A stretch of 18,325 bases of DNA from Bacteroidota bacterium (GCA_020631675.1 JAHDGT010000030.1:1-18325); one strand, 5' to 3'; numbered from the stretch's first letter, positions 1 to 8,798 are shown. The notes: generated from the letters alone by a model not told the origin. Made by a program: numbers and translations.

Positions 1-28
1 GCGACGAACCCCCAGATAGCCCATTTTG

Positions 29-67
29 TAGGAACGGATAGCCCGGCCCGAAGGGCGCGCCATCCTA
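29..67. repeat. GC-rich stem-loop, probable dispersed intergenic repeat
   Basis: The outer arms TAGGA (29-33) and TCCTA (63-67) are complementary. An inner stem GCCC (46-49) pairs with GGGC (53-56) around a GAA loop. The first 18 bases (29-46) recur as an exact reverse complement at 8710-8727 beyond the 3' end of sprA. Short GC-rich units of this kind are common between genes in Bacteroidota; that this is a multicopy element in this genome is inferred from only two copies. Confidence 0.5.
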
Positions 68-163
68 CGCTGTCGCATTAAAAAATGTGACAAGTGATAA
101 AATATGTCGTTAAAAAACAGTGGGAAAGGCAGCGTTTCGCATTAACTTTGCCTCTCTGAATTA

Positions 164-189
164 CGCCATTAAAATTTAATGGTGGTGTT
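164..189 (+). terminator. Palindrome followed by T run, possible terminator of an off-window gene
   Basis: CCATTAAA (166-173) and TTTAATGG (175-182) are perfect inverted arms around a single A. G·T and C-G pairs extend the arms outward to 164 and 184. A run of five or more T follows from 185. If RNA, the usable stem is about 7 bp and AT-rich, so it would be a weak intrinsic terminator for a + strand gene left of the window. As DNA it could instead be a dimeric regulator site. The palindrome is certain; its role is not. Confidence 0.35.
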
Positions 190-239
190 TTTCAATTATT
201 ACCTCATTATTTGACCGTTCCAAATAGTAATTTATAGAC

Positions 240-251
240 GTAAAATTTTAC
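240..251. repeat. Perfect 12-base palindrome GTAAAATTTTAC
   Basis: The sequence equals its own reverse complement. It lies about 430 bases upstream of the chosen sprA start in AT-rich DNA, where such palindromes arise fairly easily by chance. It could be a regulator half-site pair, but nothing else supports that. Confidence 0.3.
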
Positions 252-507
252 TTATTTCAGTTGTGAAGGATCGAATGTTTTGCTGTTTCGCAAAGCATTT
301 ATTTAAGCGCGACGAACAACCGAGCAAGCATATCCCAGTATTCTATTGCCGACCACTAATGTTAATATTAGTTGGTAGTAGAGAAGTTGTGTGCCTGCCC
401 GGTTTTAATACGTCTATAGCGATTGTTTTTTGTAGCTTCGCGTTGCTTTTTTCGCGTCCTTTCGTCTACCTATGAAAAGACGTCCTCCTTCATCTCTGTC
501 GTGAGCG

Positions 508-538
508 TATTGCTATACCCATTTAGTTCTTCGTTTTG
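508..538 (+). promoter_or_regulatory. Weak candidate Bacteroidota-type promoter for sprA
   Basis: The Bacteroidota housekeeping sigma factor favours TTG/TTTG near -33 and TAnnTTTG near -7. Here TTG (510-512) is followed after 18 bases by TCGTTTTG (531-538), which matches seven of eight positions of the -7 element. Transcription would start near 545, leaving a leader of about 125 bases to the GTG at 671. The consensus is degenerate and chance matches are frequent. Confidence 0.22.
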
Positions 539-670
539 AGTTGTCAACGCGTTAATTAATGTATGTATTGCTCGTTCATTAACATTAGAATTCACAGTGT
601 TTTTCTGATTGCTGTGTTTCTTGTTTTTGAGCGGTTCGAACTATATGGTCATCTCCTAAATGGATCAATT

Positions 671-3600
671 GTGAGCTACATAAAGCGACTGTTTTCCCGC
701 TTTCTTTTTTGTTTGATCGCATGCTGTTCTTGTTTCTTGGCTGCCGAAGCGGCCGGGGGAACAACTTTTGGTGTATTGCCCTTTCAAACTTCGCCTATGC
801 CATTCCCGAGCGAGCCGATGCCGCCTATGGGGGATGCTTTATCTGCTGAGTTGCAGCAGGCGATTTACGCCTATCAATTTACAGAAACGGATACCCTACC
901 CGATGGGGAAACGCCCGCCTCGGAAGAGGGAGGGAATTTCTTGACGGATCCCGATTACGATCCTTTCGAGTTGGACATGCCTACCTCAATTGATCAGGAA
1001 GTGGAGTACGATCCTGAAACGGGTACTTACGTGATCACGGAAAGTGTAGGCGGACGGCAAGTCAGCCCGGCTACTTACATGAGTTTTGATGAATATTGGG
1101 AGTGGAAACAAGATCAGATCCAAAACAACTACTGGGAAACACAAGAGCGTAGTGGTGGGTCAATGTCTTCAGGAACAGGATTACTGCCTCCGATGTATCA
1201 AGGTCCGGAGTTGTTCCCGAATCTGTTTTCTATTACGGGTGATGACGCGATCACGATCCGCCCGACAGGTAGTATTGATTTAGAATTGGGTTTCCGTAGC
1301 AATAGAAATGAGAACCCGAATGCTTATACCTTCCAGCAGAGCCAGGTGACACCGCATTTTGATATGAACATCAATATGGGGGTGATCGGTAAGATCGGTG
1401 ATAAGATGAAGGTGAACCTGAACTACAATACCAAGTCGGTTTTCAACTTCGATAATCAGGTGCGCTTGGAATATGTGGGTGATGAGGATGAGATCGTACA
1501 GGAAGTACGTGCGGGAGATGTGAACTTCCCACTACCTACTACCTTGATCCCCGGCTCGCAGAGCTTGTTCGGTATTCAATCCAAATTGAAATTCGGTCGC
1601 TTGACGGTAAATAGTGTGATCTCGCAACAGCGTTCTAAAGCCCGACAATTGGTTTTAGAGAGCGGAGGTCAAGTACAGGAATTCGAGATCACAGCGGATC
1701 AATACGATGAGAACCGCCACTTCTTCGTGGGCCATTATTTCCGCGATAATTATGAAAAAGCCTTAGAGACTTTCCCTTATATCAATTCTCCGGTATTCAT
1801 TACAAGAATGGATGTTTATGTGAATGATTCGCGTATTGTGCCAGAGGACGCACAACGTGACATCGTTGCTTTTTCTGACTTAGGGGAATATGAGCCTTTC
1901 AATGAAAATGTGAATGTTTCTATGGCGGCCAGTAAGCAGCCGTCTAATGAAACGAATGATTTGTATGGTAAGCTGTATGCGAACCCTAATGTTCGTCAAT
2001 TGGATCAGGTGACTTCTACCCTTAGTAATCCTGCTGGTGAGTTTCAATTAGAGGATATTCGCGATTTCCGTAAAACCAATGCGCGTAAACTAGAACCAGA
2101 CGAGTTCACCTATGATCCGCAATTGGGTTTCATCAGTCTGAATTTCGCCCTTCGTCCGAACGAAGTATTGGCGGTGGCTTATGAATACACCACGATCTAC
2201 GGTGGGCAATACCGAGTAGGGGAACTGGCTGAGGATGTATTTAATGTGGATCAAGAGAAAGATCCCCGTGTGCTTTTCGTAAAAATGTTGAAAAGTAGTA
2301 CGCCTTTGCTCAAGCACCCGATGTGGGATCTGATGATGAAAAACGTCTACGCTTTAGGGGCTTACCAAGTAGCACCTGAGGATTTCAGATTAGACGTTTA
2401 CTACGAAAACCCAGGAGGCGGTGATCTACGCTACATACCCGAAGGAGAAGGGATAAAAGGCAACCCGCTGATCAAGCTCTTGGATTTAGATCGCTTGAAC
2501 AGCAGCAATGAACCTTACCCGGATGGGGTGTTCGACTTCTATACCGCACAGCGGAATTTTGATGATCAATTGACGAGTACCAACTTGCAGAATAATATTC
2601 TGAGTTTTGGTACGCTGAACACTAGGAACGGTCGATTGATCTTTCCGGTCTTAGAACCATTCGGCGATCACATTCGCAATGAGTTCTTAGAGAATGGCAA
2701 CTTAGAGGAAATGGCAAATCAGTATGCCTATGATTACCTCTATGATTCAACCAAAACCGTAGCTGCGGATTTCCCTGAATTTAATCGCTTCTTCATTCGA
2801 GGGGAGTACAAGAGTGAGGTCTCATCCGAAATTTCGCTGGGTGCCTTCAACCTACCACAAGGATCCGTTAGGGTAACCGCAGGTGGTCGTGTACTACAAG
2901 AAGGAATCGACTATCAAGTGGATTACAACTTAGGTCGGGTAACGATCTTGAATGATGCTTATATCAATGCGGGTACACCTATTAATGTATCCTATGAAGA
3001 CAATGGAACCTTTGGTCTCCAACAGCGGACATACTTAGGAACAAGGCTGGACTATAAGGTCAATGAAGACTTCAATATTGGTGGTACGTTCGTTCGTTTA
3101 TCAGAACGTCCTTTCACACCTAAGGTGAATTATGGGGAGGACCCCATTGCCAATAGCATGGTGGGCTTGGATATGAATCTATTTAAAGAAGCACCAGGTA
3201 TCACCAAATTCGTAGACTGGCTGCCCGGTATCTCTACCAAAGAGCCTTCCAGTGTAACATTCAGTGCGGAAGGGGCCGGACTTTTACCCGGTCACGCTAA
3301 AGCGATCAATAAAGAAGGGGTTGTTTATGTAGATGACTTTGAAAGTGCTTATCCTGAATTGGATTTATCTTTCCCTTTTATCAACTGGTCATTAGCCTCT
3401 ACGCCTAAAGGCGCATTAGGACCGAATGGGGTGGAAATGTTCCCCGAAGCGGCGCTGTCAGATAGTTTGACCTATGGTTACAACCGAGCTAAGATCGCTT
3501 GGTATCAACCCGATCCTATATTCTGTAGTAATCTCGGTAATAACTCAGGCATTCCGGGTGATGTGACTTCGACGGAAGCTTGTTCCAACCACTATTCGCG

Positions 3601-6600
3601 TATCGTTTCTTTGAGAGAGCTATTCCCGGAACAGGTGAATAACCAAGGGTCTGTTTTCGCGAATAACCTGACTACGTTCGACTTAGCTTACTATCCTTCT
3701 GAACCGGGACCTTATAACTATGATACTAAAGGGGTACCAGGCGTTTCCGCAGGTTTGGACGAAGAAGGTAAACTGAATGATCCCGAATCCAGATGGGGAG
3801 GGATCATGCGTAATAGCCCGTATAAAGACTTCGAGGTATCCAATGTGGAGTTCATTGAGTTCTGGATGATGGATCCCTTCATCTATCCGGAATTACAGGA
3901 TAACGATGGTTATATGTACATCGACTTAGGTAATGTATCTGAGGATGTAATGAAAGACTCTCGTCAGTTCTTCGAGAACTCACTACCGGGTCCGGGTGAG
4001 GTGCCTAACTTGGATCAGTCGGCTTGGGGTAATGTCACCAAGCTCCGTCCGATCAATGAATATTTTGACACCAACTCAGAATCAAGAAGAGAGCAAGACA
4101 TCGGTTTTGATGGTCTGAAGACCGAAGAAGAGATCGACTATTTTGCCGACTTTTTAGATGAGCTGGAAGAAATGGTATCCTTAGGGGAGCTGGATGTTGA
4201 AGCTTTTGAAAACATTAAGAATGACCCTGCAAGAGATAACTTCTATCACTTTAGAGATGCTTACTACGATAGCTTAACCGTTAGTAATACCGCACTATCA
4301 GACCGCCCTGGTGATGGCATCTTATTGCGCTACCAAAATTTCAATGGTCCGGAAGGTAACTCCCGTACACAAGACGATGCGGTTGATGATCTGGACGCAG
4401 GTACACAACAAGCGACTTTCACCCGTTCGGCTACGATTCGTCCGGAGATGGAGGACTTGAATGGCGACTGGGCACTGAATGATTCTGAAGACTATTTCCA
4501 GTATCGTATCCCATTGCGCCCTAGTGGTGAAATGCAGGTGGGTGAAGGCTATCTACTAGATGTGATAGATAGAGAAGTAACCCTTAGAAATGATGAGACG
4601 GAGTCGGTCAGATGGTACTACTTCCGCGTACCTGTAGATCAGTTCACCAACAAAGTGGGTAATGTCAACTTGAGAAATATCGAGTTCATCCGTATGTACA
4701 TGACAGGTTTTGATAAGCCTGTAGTAGCACGTATGGTGAACTTCAACTTAGTGCGTGGTAACTGGCGAGAATACAGCCGTACCATTCGCGAGGAAGGGGA
4801 ATATGTTCCTTCTAATCCAGATGATATTTCCGAGTCTTTCTTCAATATGACCTCTTTGGGTATACAGGAGAACTCCGAGAAAATTCCTATTCCATATAGT
4901 ATCCCACCAAGGGTAGAGCGCGAAATCGTGCCTACGGGTTCTTTCAATCAAATCTTAGATGAACGCTCTGTCATGATGCAGGTCGGGGATCTAAAAGATG
5001 GTGATGGAAAGGCTATTTATAAACGGGTGAATATGGACATGCGGCGCTTCGGCAAGCTGGAGATGTTCTGCCACATGGAGCAACTCAATGTGATAGAAGG
5101 CTGTATGGATAATACCCTCGATGATGGGGATGTGACGGCATTTATCCGACTGGGTGACGACTTCGAGCAAAACTACTATGAGTACGAAATACCTTTGGTA
5201 CGTACGCTTTCCGAAGAGATCCCCGCTGATTTCAATAATGATTCTGAAGCCGACCGTTCTTTGATCTGGAAGCTGGAAAATGAGATGGTGATCCCACTCA
5301 AACAGCTCGTTGATCTGAAGCTGGAGCGGAAGTCGGACGTCAGCAGTTCTCCGCATCCGGTATATAAGCCCTACCAGAAATTCCTGCCTCGCCAACTCTA
5401 CAATGGAGAGTATATGGTCACTACAGAAGGAGATACCTTGAAGGCAAGAGTTACTGTAGTAGGTAGCCCGGATCTGAGTAGAGTGAAAAATGTGATGCTC
5501 GGAGTGCGTAACCCTAAGCGTAATGCGGCTAATAAAGACAGCGATGATGGTTTAGAGAAATGTGCGGAAGTATGGTTCAACGAATTGCGCTTGAGCGATT
5601 TCGATGAAAGTCCGGGTTGGGCAGCTTTAGCACGTATGGACGTGAAACTGGCTGATTTAGGAACGGCATCTTTCTCAGCGAATATGCATACCGCTGGCTT
5701 CGGTACATTAGAGCAGCGAGTAGTAGATCGCTACCAAGATAACTACGTTGATTTCGACGCCTCTACCAACTTGCAGTTGGGTAAATTCTTACCAGAGAAA
5801 AGTGGTATTCGCATTCCTTTATACGCGGGTATTTCTCGCTCGATCAGTACACCAGAGTACGATCCTTATGATGGGGATATCATCCTCAAAGAGGAGCTGG
5901 ATACGCTGGGGCAATTGGCGGAACAAGGTTTCCACGAAACGGATACCGTACAAGAGTATCGAAAACAGACCCAAACGATCAATACGATCAAGAGCGTCAA
6001 CGTGACCAATGTGCGCAAGGAACGCACCAACCCCGATCGTAAACCGAAGGTATATGACATTGAAAACTTCAGTGCCACCTATGCCTTCGTAGAGAGTGAG
6101 CTGCAAGACCCGATCATTGAGGAGGAAAAAGTGAAACGGCATACGGGTTCACTGGCCTATACCTACAATGCCAGACCAGCTTATATAGAACCTTTCAAAA
6201 AGGCGATCAAATCTAAGAGCTTGTATCTGCGATTGATCAAGGATTTCAACTTTAATCTTGTGCCGTCCAGCATCACGCTGCGGACGGATATGAATAGGCG
6301 GATCGGAACACTGCGCATGCGTACCTTCTATCCGGGCGAAATCTCTCAGACCTATTACGATAAAGCCTTTACTTGGGATCGTAATTACGGCTTCAAGTAC
6401 AACCCGACTAAATCCATCAGCTTAGATTTCTCGGCTAATAATACTTCGGTCATTGACGAGCCGCAGAACCTGCCGGGTAAAGAGGTGAAAGACACCATCT
6501 GGACCAACATCAGAAAGCTAGGACGTAACCGCTTGTACGACCAAACGGCCAACGTGAGCTATAACCTTCCCTTAGATAAGATTCCATTTTTAAGCTGGAC

Positions 6601-8371
6601 ACAGGTACGTGCTCGCTACGGCTCTACCTACTTCTGGGAAGCTCGCCCATTGGGCTTGCAAGACTCCTTGGGTAATACCATGGGTAACTCCCAAAACATT
6701 CAATTGAATGGAGAGCTGAATCTGACTAAGCTCTACAATAGCATACCCTACTTAAAGAAGATCAACCAGAGTAGAAATAGAAAGTCGAGTCGTTCCTCTA
6801 AGAGCAAGGATAAAGAAAAAGACAAGGGTAAAAACGCAGAGGCGGATAAGAAGAAAAAGTCCTCTTCTAAAAACTCAGTCAGTCCTATTGCCCGTGCTTT
6901 GATCCGCCCGCTTATGAGCCTGCGTCGCATCTCGCTGACCTACAACGAACGGAACTCCACCGTCATACCCGGCTTTATGCGAGAACATGAATATCTCGGA
7001 CTCAACTTTATGGGCGGACAACAGCCCATGCCGGGCTGGGACTTCGTTTTCGGGGCACAACCCGACCTCCGAAGCTGGTTAGAATGGGGAGCCAAAGAAG
7101 ACATCATCTCCAAGAACCGCCTACTTAATGATCAGGTGCGGCAAACTAGTAGCGTGAACATAACGGGTAGGGCGAACATAGAACCCTATAGGGGCCTCAA
7201 GATCGACTTGAACGCCAATATGACCTACAACTTTAACCATTCAGAGTTCTATAAAGTAGGACAAGACGGGGTCTTCTTTGATCACTTCGGTAACTTAGAT
7301 GCAGGTAGTTATACCATCTCTTACCTCACTTGGAGAACCGCATTCGGAGATAAGGCGGATACTACGGGTATCACCCAGTCCTTCCGCAATTTTGAAGACT
7401 ATCGGGTCATCATGTCCGAGCGTTTGTCGGCCCTGAACCCAGAGTCGAGCGGCGATTTCATCACCCCTATTGACACCCAGAATGTAGAGGGCTATCAATA
7501 TGGTTACGGACCCTATGCGCAAGAGGTGCTTATGCCTGCTTTCTTGGCGGCTTATACGGGTAGGGATCCACAGAAGTTCAACCTGAACGCCCTGAACCTT
7601 ATCCCAATACCGAACTGGCGTTTCAGCTATAATGGATTAAGTAAGCTGCCCGGCTTGGATAAGATCTTCAATTCGGTCAATCTAACGCACGGTTACACCA
7701 ATAATCTGAGTATCGGCGGTTTCCAAAATAACCTCTATTACGATGATCGCTACTTCTATGAGGATCTTTTACTGCTCAATGATAATAGGATCATAGAGGT
7801 CGCCAATGATGAGTTCATCTATCTGCCACTGTCCAGTGATATAGATACGCTCACCGGTAATTTCCAATCCTATCATCAGGTGCCGCGTATAAGCATTAAT
7901 GAGCAGTTCTCGCCCTTATTAGGTATAGAAATGACCTTTGCCAACGACCTCAACCTAAGCTTTGATTACAAGCGTTCCCGTACGCTCGATCTCAGTTTGC
8001 AAGCTTATCGTATGGCAGAAAGTCGATCCAGTGAGATCGCTGTTGGTGCGGGCTATACCTGGAAAGAATTCCAATTACCCATAAAATTAGGCGGTAGAGA
8101 AATCGTACTGGACAACGACCTCAGCTTCAATTTCGACATGGGCATCTCCGATCGGATCACGAGGATCTACCTCTTGGATCAAGACGCCCAGCAAGAAGCA
8201 AGCGGTAACAAAACCATACGTATCGCCCCCTCCATTGACTATGTGATCAGTGATCAGCTGCGGATCTCGCTCTTCTACGAGCGCACCAAGAACATCCCCT
8301 ATACCTCAGCCTCATTCGTCACCGTGAATTCCAAAGGAGGTATCCGCGTCAACTTCACGCTGGCACAGTAA
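671..8371 (+). CDS. sprA: SprA/Sov, outer-membrane translocon of the type IX secretion system
   Basis: SprA is the very large single-chain beta-barrel through which folded T9SS cargo crosses the outer membrane; in flavobacteria it is needed for gliding. The product is about 2566 residues, close to the family's roughly 2400-2500. From GTG 671 it opens with a Sec signal peptide (SYIKRLFSR, then a hydrophobic core ending AAEA, residues 1-27). Family-typical blocks follow: a pre-barrel segment with a YDPETGTY motif (about 96-122); an N-terminal barrel block with DVNFPLPTTLIPGSQSLFGI (about 283-303); the AEGAGLLPGH...YVDDFES block (about 865-895); EVWFNELRLSDF with GWAALARMDVKLADLG (about 1630-1665); a Lys/Ser-rich loop (6773-6877); VIPGF...GWDFVFGAQPD (about 2095-2130); and a final strand ending in RVNFTLAQ. 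An upstream in-frame ATG at 563 would place the signal peptide 36 residues inside, so GTG 671 is preferred. No Shine-Dalgarno sequence is visible, as is usual in this phylum. Confidence 0.95.
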   Translation: MSYIKRLFSRFLFCLIACCSCFLAAEAAGGTTFGVLPFQTSPMPFPSEPMPPMGDALSAELQQAIYAYQFTETDTLPDGETPASEEGGNFLTDPDYDPFELDMPTSIDQEVEYDPETGTYVITESVGGRQVSPATYMSFDEYWEWKQDQIQNNYWETQERSGGSMSSGTGLLPPMYQGPELFPNLFSITGDDAITIRPTGSIDLELGFRSNRNENPNAYTFQQSQVTPHFDMNINMGVIGKIGDKMKVNLNYNTKSVFNFDNQVRLEYVGDEDEIVQEVRAGDVNFPLPTTLIPGSQSLFGIQSKLKFGRLTVNSVISQQRSKARQLVLESGGQVQEFEITADQYDENRHFFVGHYFRDNYEKALETFPYINSPVFITRMDVYVNDSRIVPEDAQRDIVAFSDLGEYEPFNENVNVSMAASKQPSNETNDLYGKLYANPNVRQLDQVTSTLSNPAGEFQLEDIRDFRKTNARKLEPDEFTYDPQLGFISLNFALRPNEVLAVAYEYTTIYGGQYRVGELAEDVFNVDQEKDPRVLFVKMLKSSTPLLKHPMWDLMMKNVYALGAYQVAPEDFRLDVYYENPGGGDLRYIPEGEGIKGNPLIKLLDLDRLNSSNEPYPDGVFDFYTAQRNFDDQLTSTNLQNNILSFGTLNTRNGRLIFPVLEPFGDHIRNEFLENGNLEEMANQYAYDYLYDSTKTVAADFPEFNRFFIRGEYKSEVSSEISLGAFNLPQGSVRVTAGGRVLQEGIDYQVDYNLGRVTILNDAYINAGTPINVSYEDNGTFGLQQRTYLGTRLDYKVNEDFNIGGTFVRLSERPFTPKVNYGEDPIANSMVGLDMNLFKEAPGITKFVDWLPGISTKEPSSVTFSAEGAGLLPGHAKAINKEGVVYVDDFESAYPELDLSFPFINWSLASTPKGALGPNGVEMFPEAALSDSLTYGYNRAKIAWYQPDPIFCSNLGNNSGIPGDVTSTEACSNHYSRIVSLRELFPEQVNNQGSVFANNLTTFDLAYYPSEPGPYNYDTKGVPGVSAGLDEEGKLNDPESRWGGIMRNSPYKDFEVSNVEFIEFWMMDPFIYPELQDNDGYMYIDLGNVSEDVMKDSRQFFENSLPGPGEVPNLDQSAWGNVTKLRPINEYFDTNSESRREQDIGFDGLKTEEEIDYFADFLDELEEMVSLGELDVEAFENIKNDPARDNFYHFRDAYYDSLTVSNTALSDRPGDGILLRYQNFNGPEGNSRTQDDAVDDLDAGTQQATFTRSATIRPEMEDLNGDWALNDSEDYFQYRIPLRPSGEMQVGEGYLLDVIDREVTLRNDETESVRWYYFRVPVDQFTNKVGNVNLRNIEFIRMYMTGFDKPVVARMVNFNLVRGNWREYSRTIREEGEYVPSNPDDISESFFNMTSLGIQENSEKIPIPYSIPPRVEREIVPTGSFNQILDERSVMMQVGDLKDGDGKAIYKRVNMDMRRFGKLEMFCHMEQLNVIEGCMDNTLDDGDVTAFIRLGDDFEQNYYEYEIPLVRTLSEEIPADFNNDSEADRSLIWKLENEMVIPLKQLVDLKLERKSDVSSSPHPVYKPYQKFLPRQLYNGEYMVTTEGDTLKARVTVVGSPDLSRVKNVMLGVRNPKRNAANKDSDDGLEKCAEVWFNELRLSDFDESPGWAALARMDVKLADLGTASFSANMHTAGFGTLEQRVVDRYQDNYVDFDASTNLQLGKFLPEKSGIRIPLYAGISRSISTPEYDPYDGDIILKEELDTLGQLAEQGFHETDTVQEYRKQTQTINTIKSVNVTNVRKERTNPDRKPKVYDIENFSATYAFVESELQDPIIEEEKVKRHTGSLAYTYNARPAYIEPFKKAIKSKSLYLRLIKDFNFNLVPSSITLRTDMNRRIGTLRMRTFYPGEISQTYYDKAFTWDRNYGFKYNPTKSISLDFSANNTSVIDEPQNLPGKEVKDTIWTNIRKLGRNRLYDQTANVSYNLPLDKIPFLSWTQVRARYGSTYFWEARPLGLQDSLGNTMGNSQNIQLNGELNLTKLYNSIPYLKKINQSRNRKSSRSSKSKDKEKDKGKNAEADKKKKSSSKNSVSPIARALIRPLMSLRRISLTYNERNSTVIPGFMREHEYLGLNFMGGQQPMPGWDFVFGAQPDLRSWLEWGAKEDIISKNRLLNDQVRQTSSVNITGRANIEPYRGLKIDLNANMTYNFNHSEFYKVGQDGVFFDHFGNLDAGSYTISYLTWRTAFGDKADTTGITQSFRNFEDYRVIMSERLSALNPESSGDFITPIDTQNVEGYQYGYGPYAQEVLMPAFLAAYTGRDPQKFNLNALNLIPIPNWRFSYNGLSKLPGLDKIFNSVNLTHGYTNNLSIGGFQNNLYYDDRYFYEDLLLLNDNRIIEVANDEFIYLPLSSDIDTLTGNFQSYHQVPRISINEQFSPLLGIEMTFANDLNLSFDYKRSRTLDLSLQAYRMAESRSSEIAVGAGYTWKEFQLPIKLGGREIVLDNDLSFNFDMGISDRITRIYLLDQDAQQEASGNKTIRIAPSIDYVISDQLRISLFYERTKNIPYTSASFVTVNSKGGIRVNFTLAQ

Positions 8372-8393
8372 ACAGTAAACAAATTGTTTTGTA

Positions 8394-8419
8394 GGGGCGA
8401 CCCTTGTGGTCGCCCTTTT
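8394..8419 (+). terminator. Probable intrinsic terminator of sprA, GGGCGACC hairpin
   Basis: GGGCGACC (8395-8402) pairs perfectly with GGTCGCCC (8408-8415) around a CTTGT loop, and TTTT follows at 8416-8419. It starts 23 bases after the sprA stop. The core also resembles a short GTAGGGGCGACC-type palindromic repeat that I associate with intergenic DNA of several bacterial phyla, so it may be a repeat unit serving as a terminator. Confidence 0.7.
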
Positions 8420-8445
8420 ACCATAAACATACATCTTAACGATAA

Positions 8446-8459
8446 AACACAATTGTGTT
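8446..8459. repeat. Perfect 14-base palindrome AACACAATTGTGTT
   Basis: The sequence equals its own reverse complement and sits between the two terminator hairpins. It could be a protein-binding site or the base of a small hairpin. No function can be assigned from sequence. Confidence 0.35.
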
Positions 8460-8462
8460 AAT

Positions 8463-8507
8463 AGCTACAAGAGGCACTAGATATATTCTATTGCCTTTTG
8501 TAGTTTT
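8463..8507 (+). terminator. Second, longer hairpin with T run downstream of sprA
   Basis: CTACAAGAGGC (8465-8475) pairs with GCCTTTTGTAG (8493-8503) with one G·T pair. The stem extends two pairs outward and, past one mismatch (8477/8491), continues as TAGA/TCTA (78-81 and 87-90 of this row) around a TATAT loop. In all there are about 18 paired positions. TTTT (8504-8507) closes it. It looks like a back-up intrinsic terminator about 90 bases after the sprA stop. On the opposite strand no T run follows the stem, so it is probably not bidirectional. Confidence 0.6.
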
Positions 8508-8543
8508 AGGCGCTCCCCACTTAAAACCACTACAATGAACCAG

Positions 8544-8577
8544 CATTCAAAATTCAGCCATTTAATCATTCAAAATT
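8544..8577. repeat. Direct repeat CATTCAAAATT, two copies
   Basis: The 11-base word occurs exactly at 8544-8554 and 8567-8577, a 23-base period. AATTCA-type tandem words are common in AT-rich intergenic DNA of Bacteroidota. It marks the left edge of the repeat cluster. Confidence 0.45.
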
Positions 8578-8632
8578 ATTTTCAGGGCGCGTGCCCGCAA
8601 TAAAAGCCTGCGCAGTTTCCCGTCCTGAAAAT
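8578..8632. repeat. Large stem-loop with ATTTTCAGG arms
   Basis: ATTTTCAGG (8578-8586) and CCTGAAAAT (8624-8632) are perfect inverted arms. A G·T, a C-G and a G-C pair extend the stem to about 12 bp around a loop of roughly 31 bases. A competing small hairpin, GGGC-GCGT-GCCC, lies at 8585-8596. There is no adjacent T run, so a terminator is unlikely; a REP-like unit fits better. Confidence 0.5.
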
Positions 8633-8655
8633 CGGCCTACAGCACGAAAATCTCG

Positions 8656-8684
8656 GTACTCGAGTCTCATGTCTCGGGTCTAAG
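8656..8684. repeat. Degenerate heptad tandem repeat, GTCTCxx
   Basis: Four units follow one another: GTACTCGA, GTCTCAT, GTCTCGG and GTCTAAG. The period is 7 bases, with the first unit one longer. Such GTCTCAA-like microrepeats occur between genes in Bacteroidota. The short array could vary in copy number by slippage. Confidence 0.5.
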
Positions 8685-8709
8685 CAAGCGCAAGCTTTCA
8701 CTGCGTCCA

Positions 8710-8727
8710 CCGGGCTATCCGTTCCTA
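8710..8727. repeat. Inverted copy of the 18-base word at 29-46
   Basis: The 18 bases starting CCGGGCTATCC are the exact reverse complement of 29-46, and further A/T matches follow (AAAT after a two- to three-base gap). Two copies 8.7 kb apart in opposite orientation bracket sprA. An exact 18-base match is not expected by chance in a window of this size, so a dispersed repeat family is likely. Confidence 0.6.
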
Positions 8728-8756
8728 TTAAATGCACTGCCTGTCGGTTCGTTGCT

Positions 8757-8798
8757 GCCTATTGCGGTGGCTACCTCTGGGCCGCCCCCGCAACAGGC
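8757..8798. repeat. Long GC-rich hairpin in the repeat cluster
   Basis: GCCTATTGCGG (8757-8767) pairs with CCGCAACAGGC (8788-8798) with one mismatch. After a small bulge, TGGC (8768-8771) pairs with GCCG (8781-8784) with one G·T pair, leaving a loop of about nine bases. It lies 30 bases after the 18-base dispersed word and may be part of the same repeat unit. No T run follows it. Confidence 0.5.

Larger units (their letters stand above)
1..670. other. Intergenic region upstream of sprA
   Basis: I see no convincing gene in this stretch. It begins with a GC-rich stem-loop repeat (29-67), then becomes AT-rich with two perfect palindromes (166-182 and 240-251). The last 150 bases probably form the promoter and leader of sprA. 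A GTG-started frame at 263-475 could encode 70 residues, but it has no recognisable motif and an arbitrary mix of Cys and Phe. An in-frame ATG at 563 would add 36 residues to SprA but would bury its signal peptide. No gene that would tie this region to a known sprA neighbourhood, such as ruvA, is visible. Confidence 0.6.

Noticed and set aside
1..67. Insertion-sequence terminal inverted repeat paired with 8710-8727
   Set aside because: The bracketed DNA is the core gene sprA with no transposase, and there is no target-site duplication; a dispersed repeat is a simpler explanation.
263..475. GTG-started 70-residue + strand frame upstream of sprA
   Set aside because: No family resemblance, no start signal, and it lies in a palindrome-rich AT spacer; length is within chance expectation.
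4991..5395. 134-residue - strand frame inside sprA
   Set aside because: Antisense to a conserved block of SprA; codon shadow.
5819..6142. 107-residue - strand frame inside sprA
   Set aside because: Antisense shadow overlapping two other spurious frames in the same stretch.
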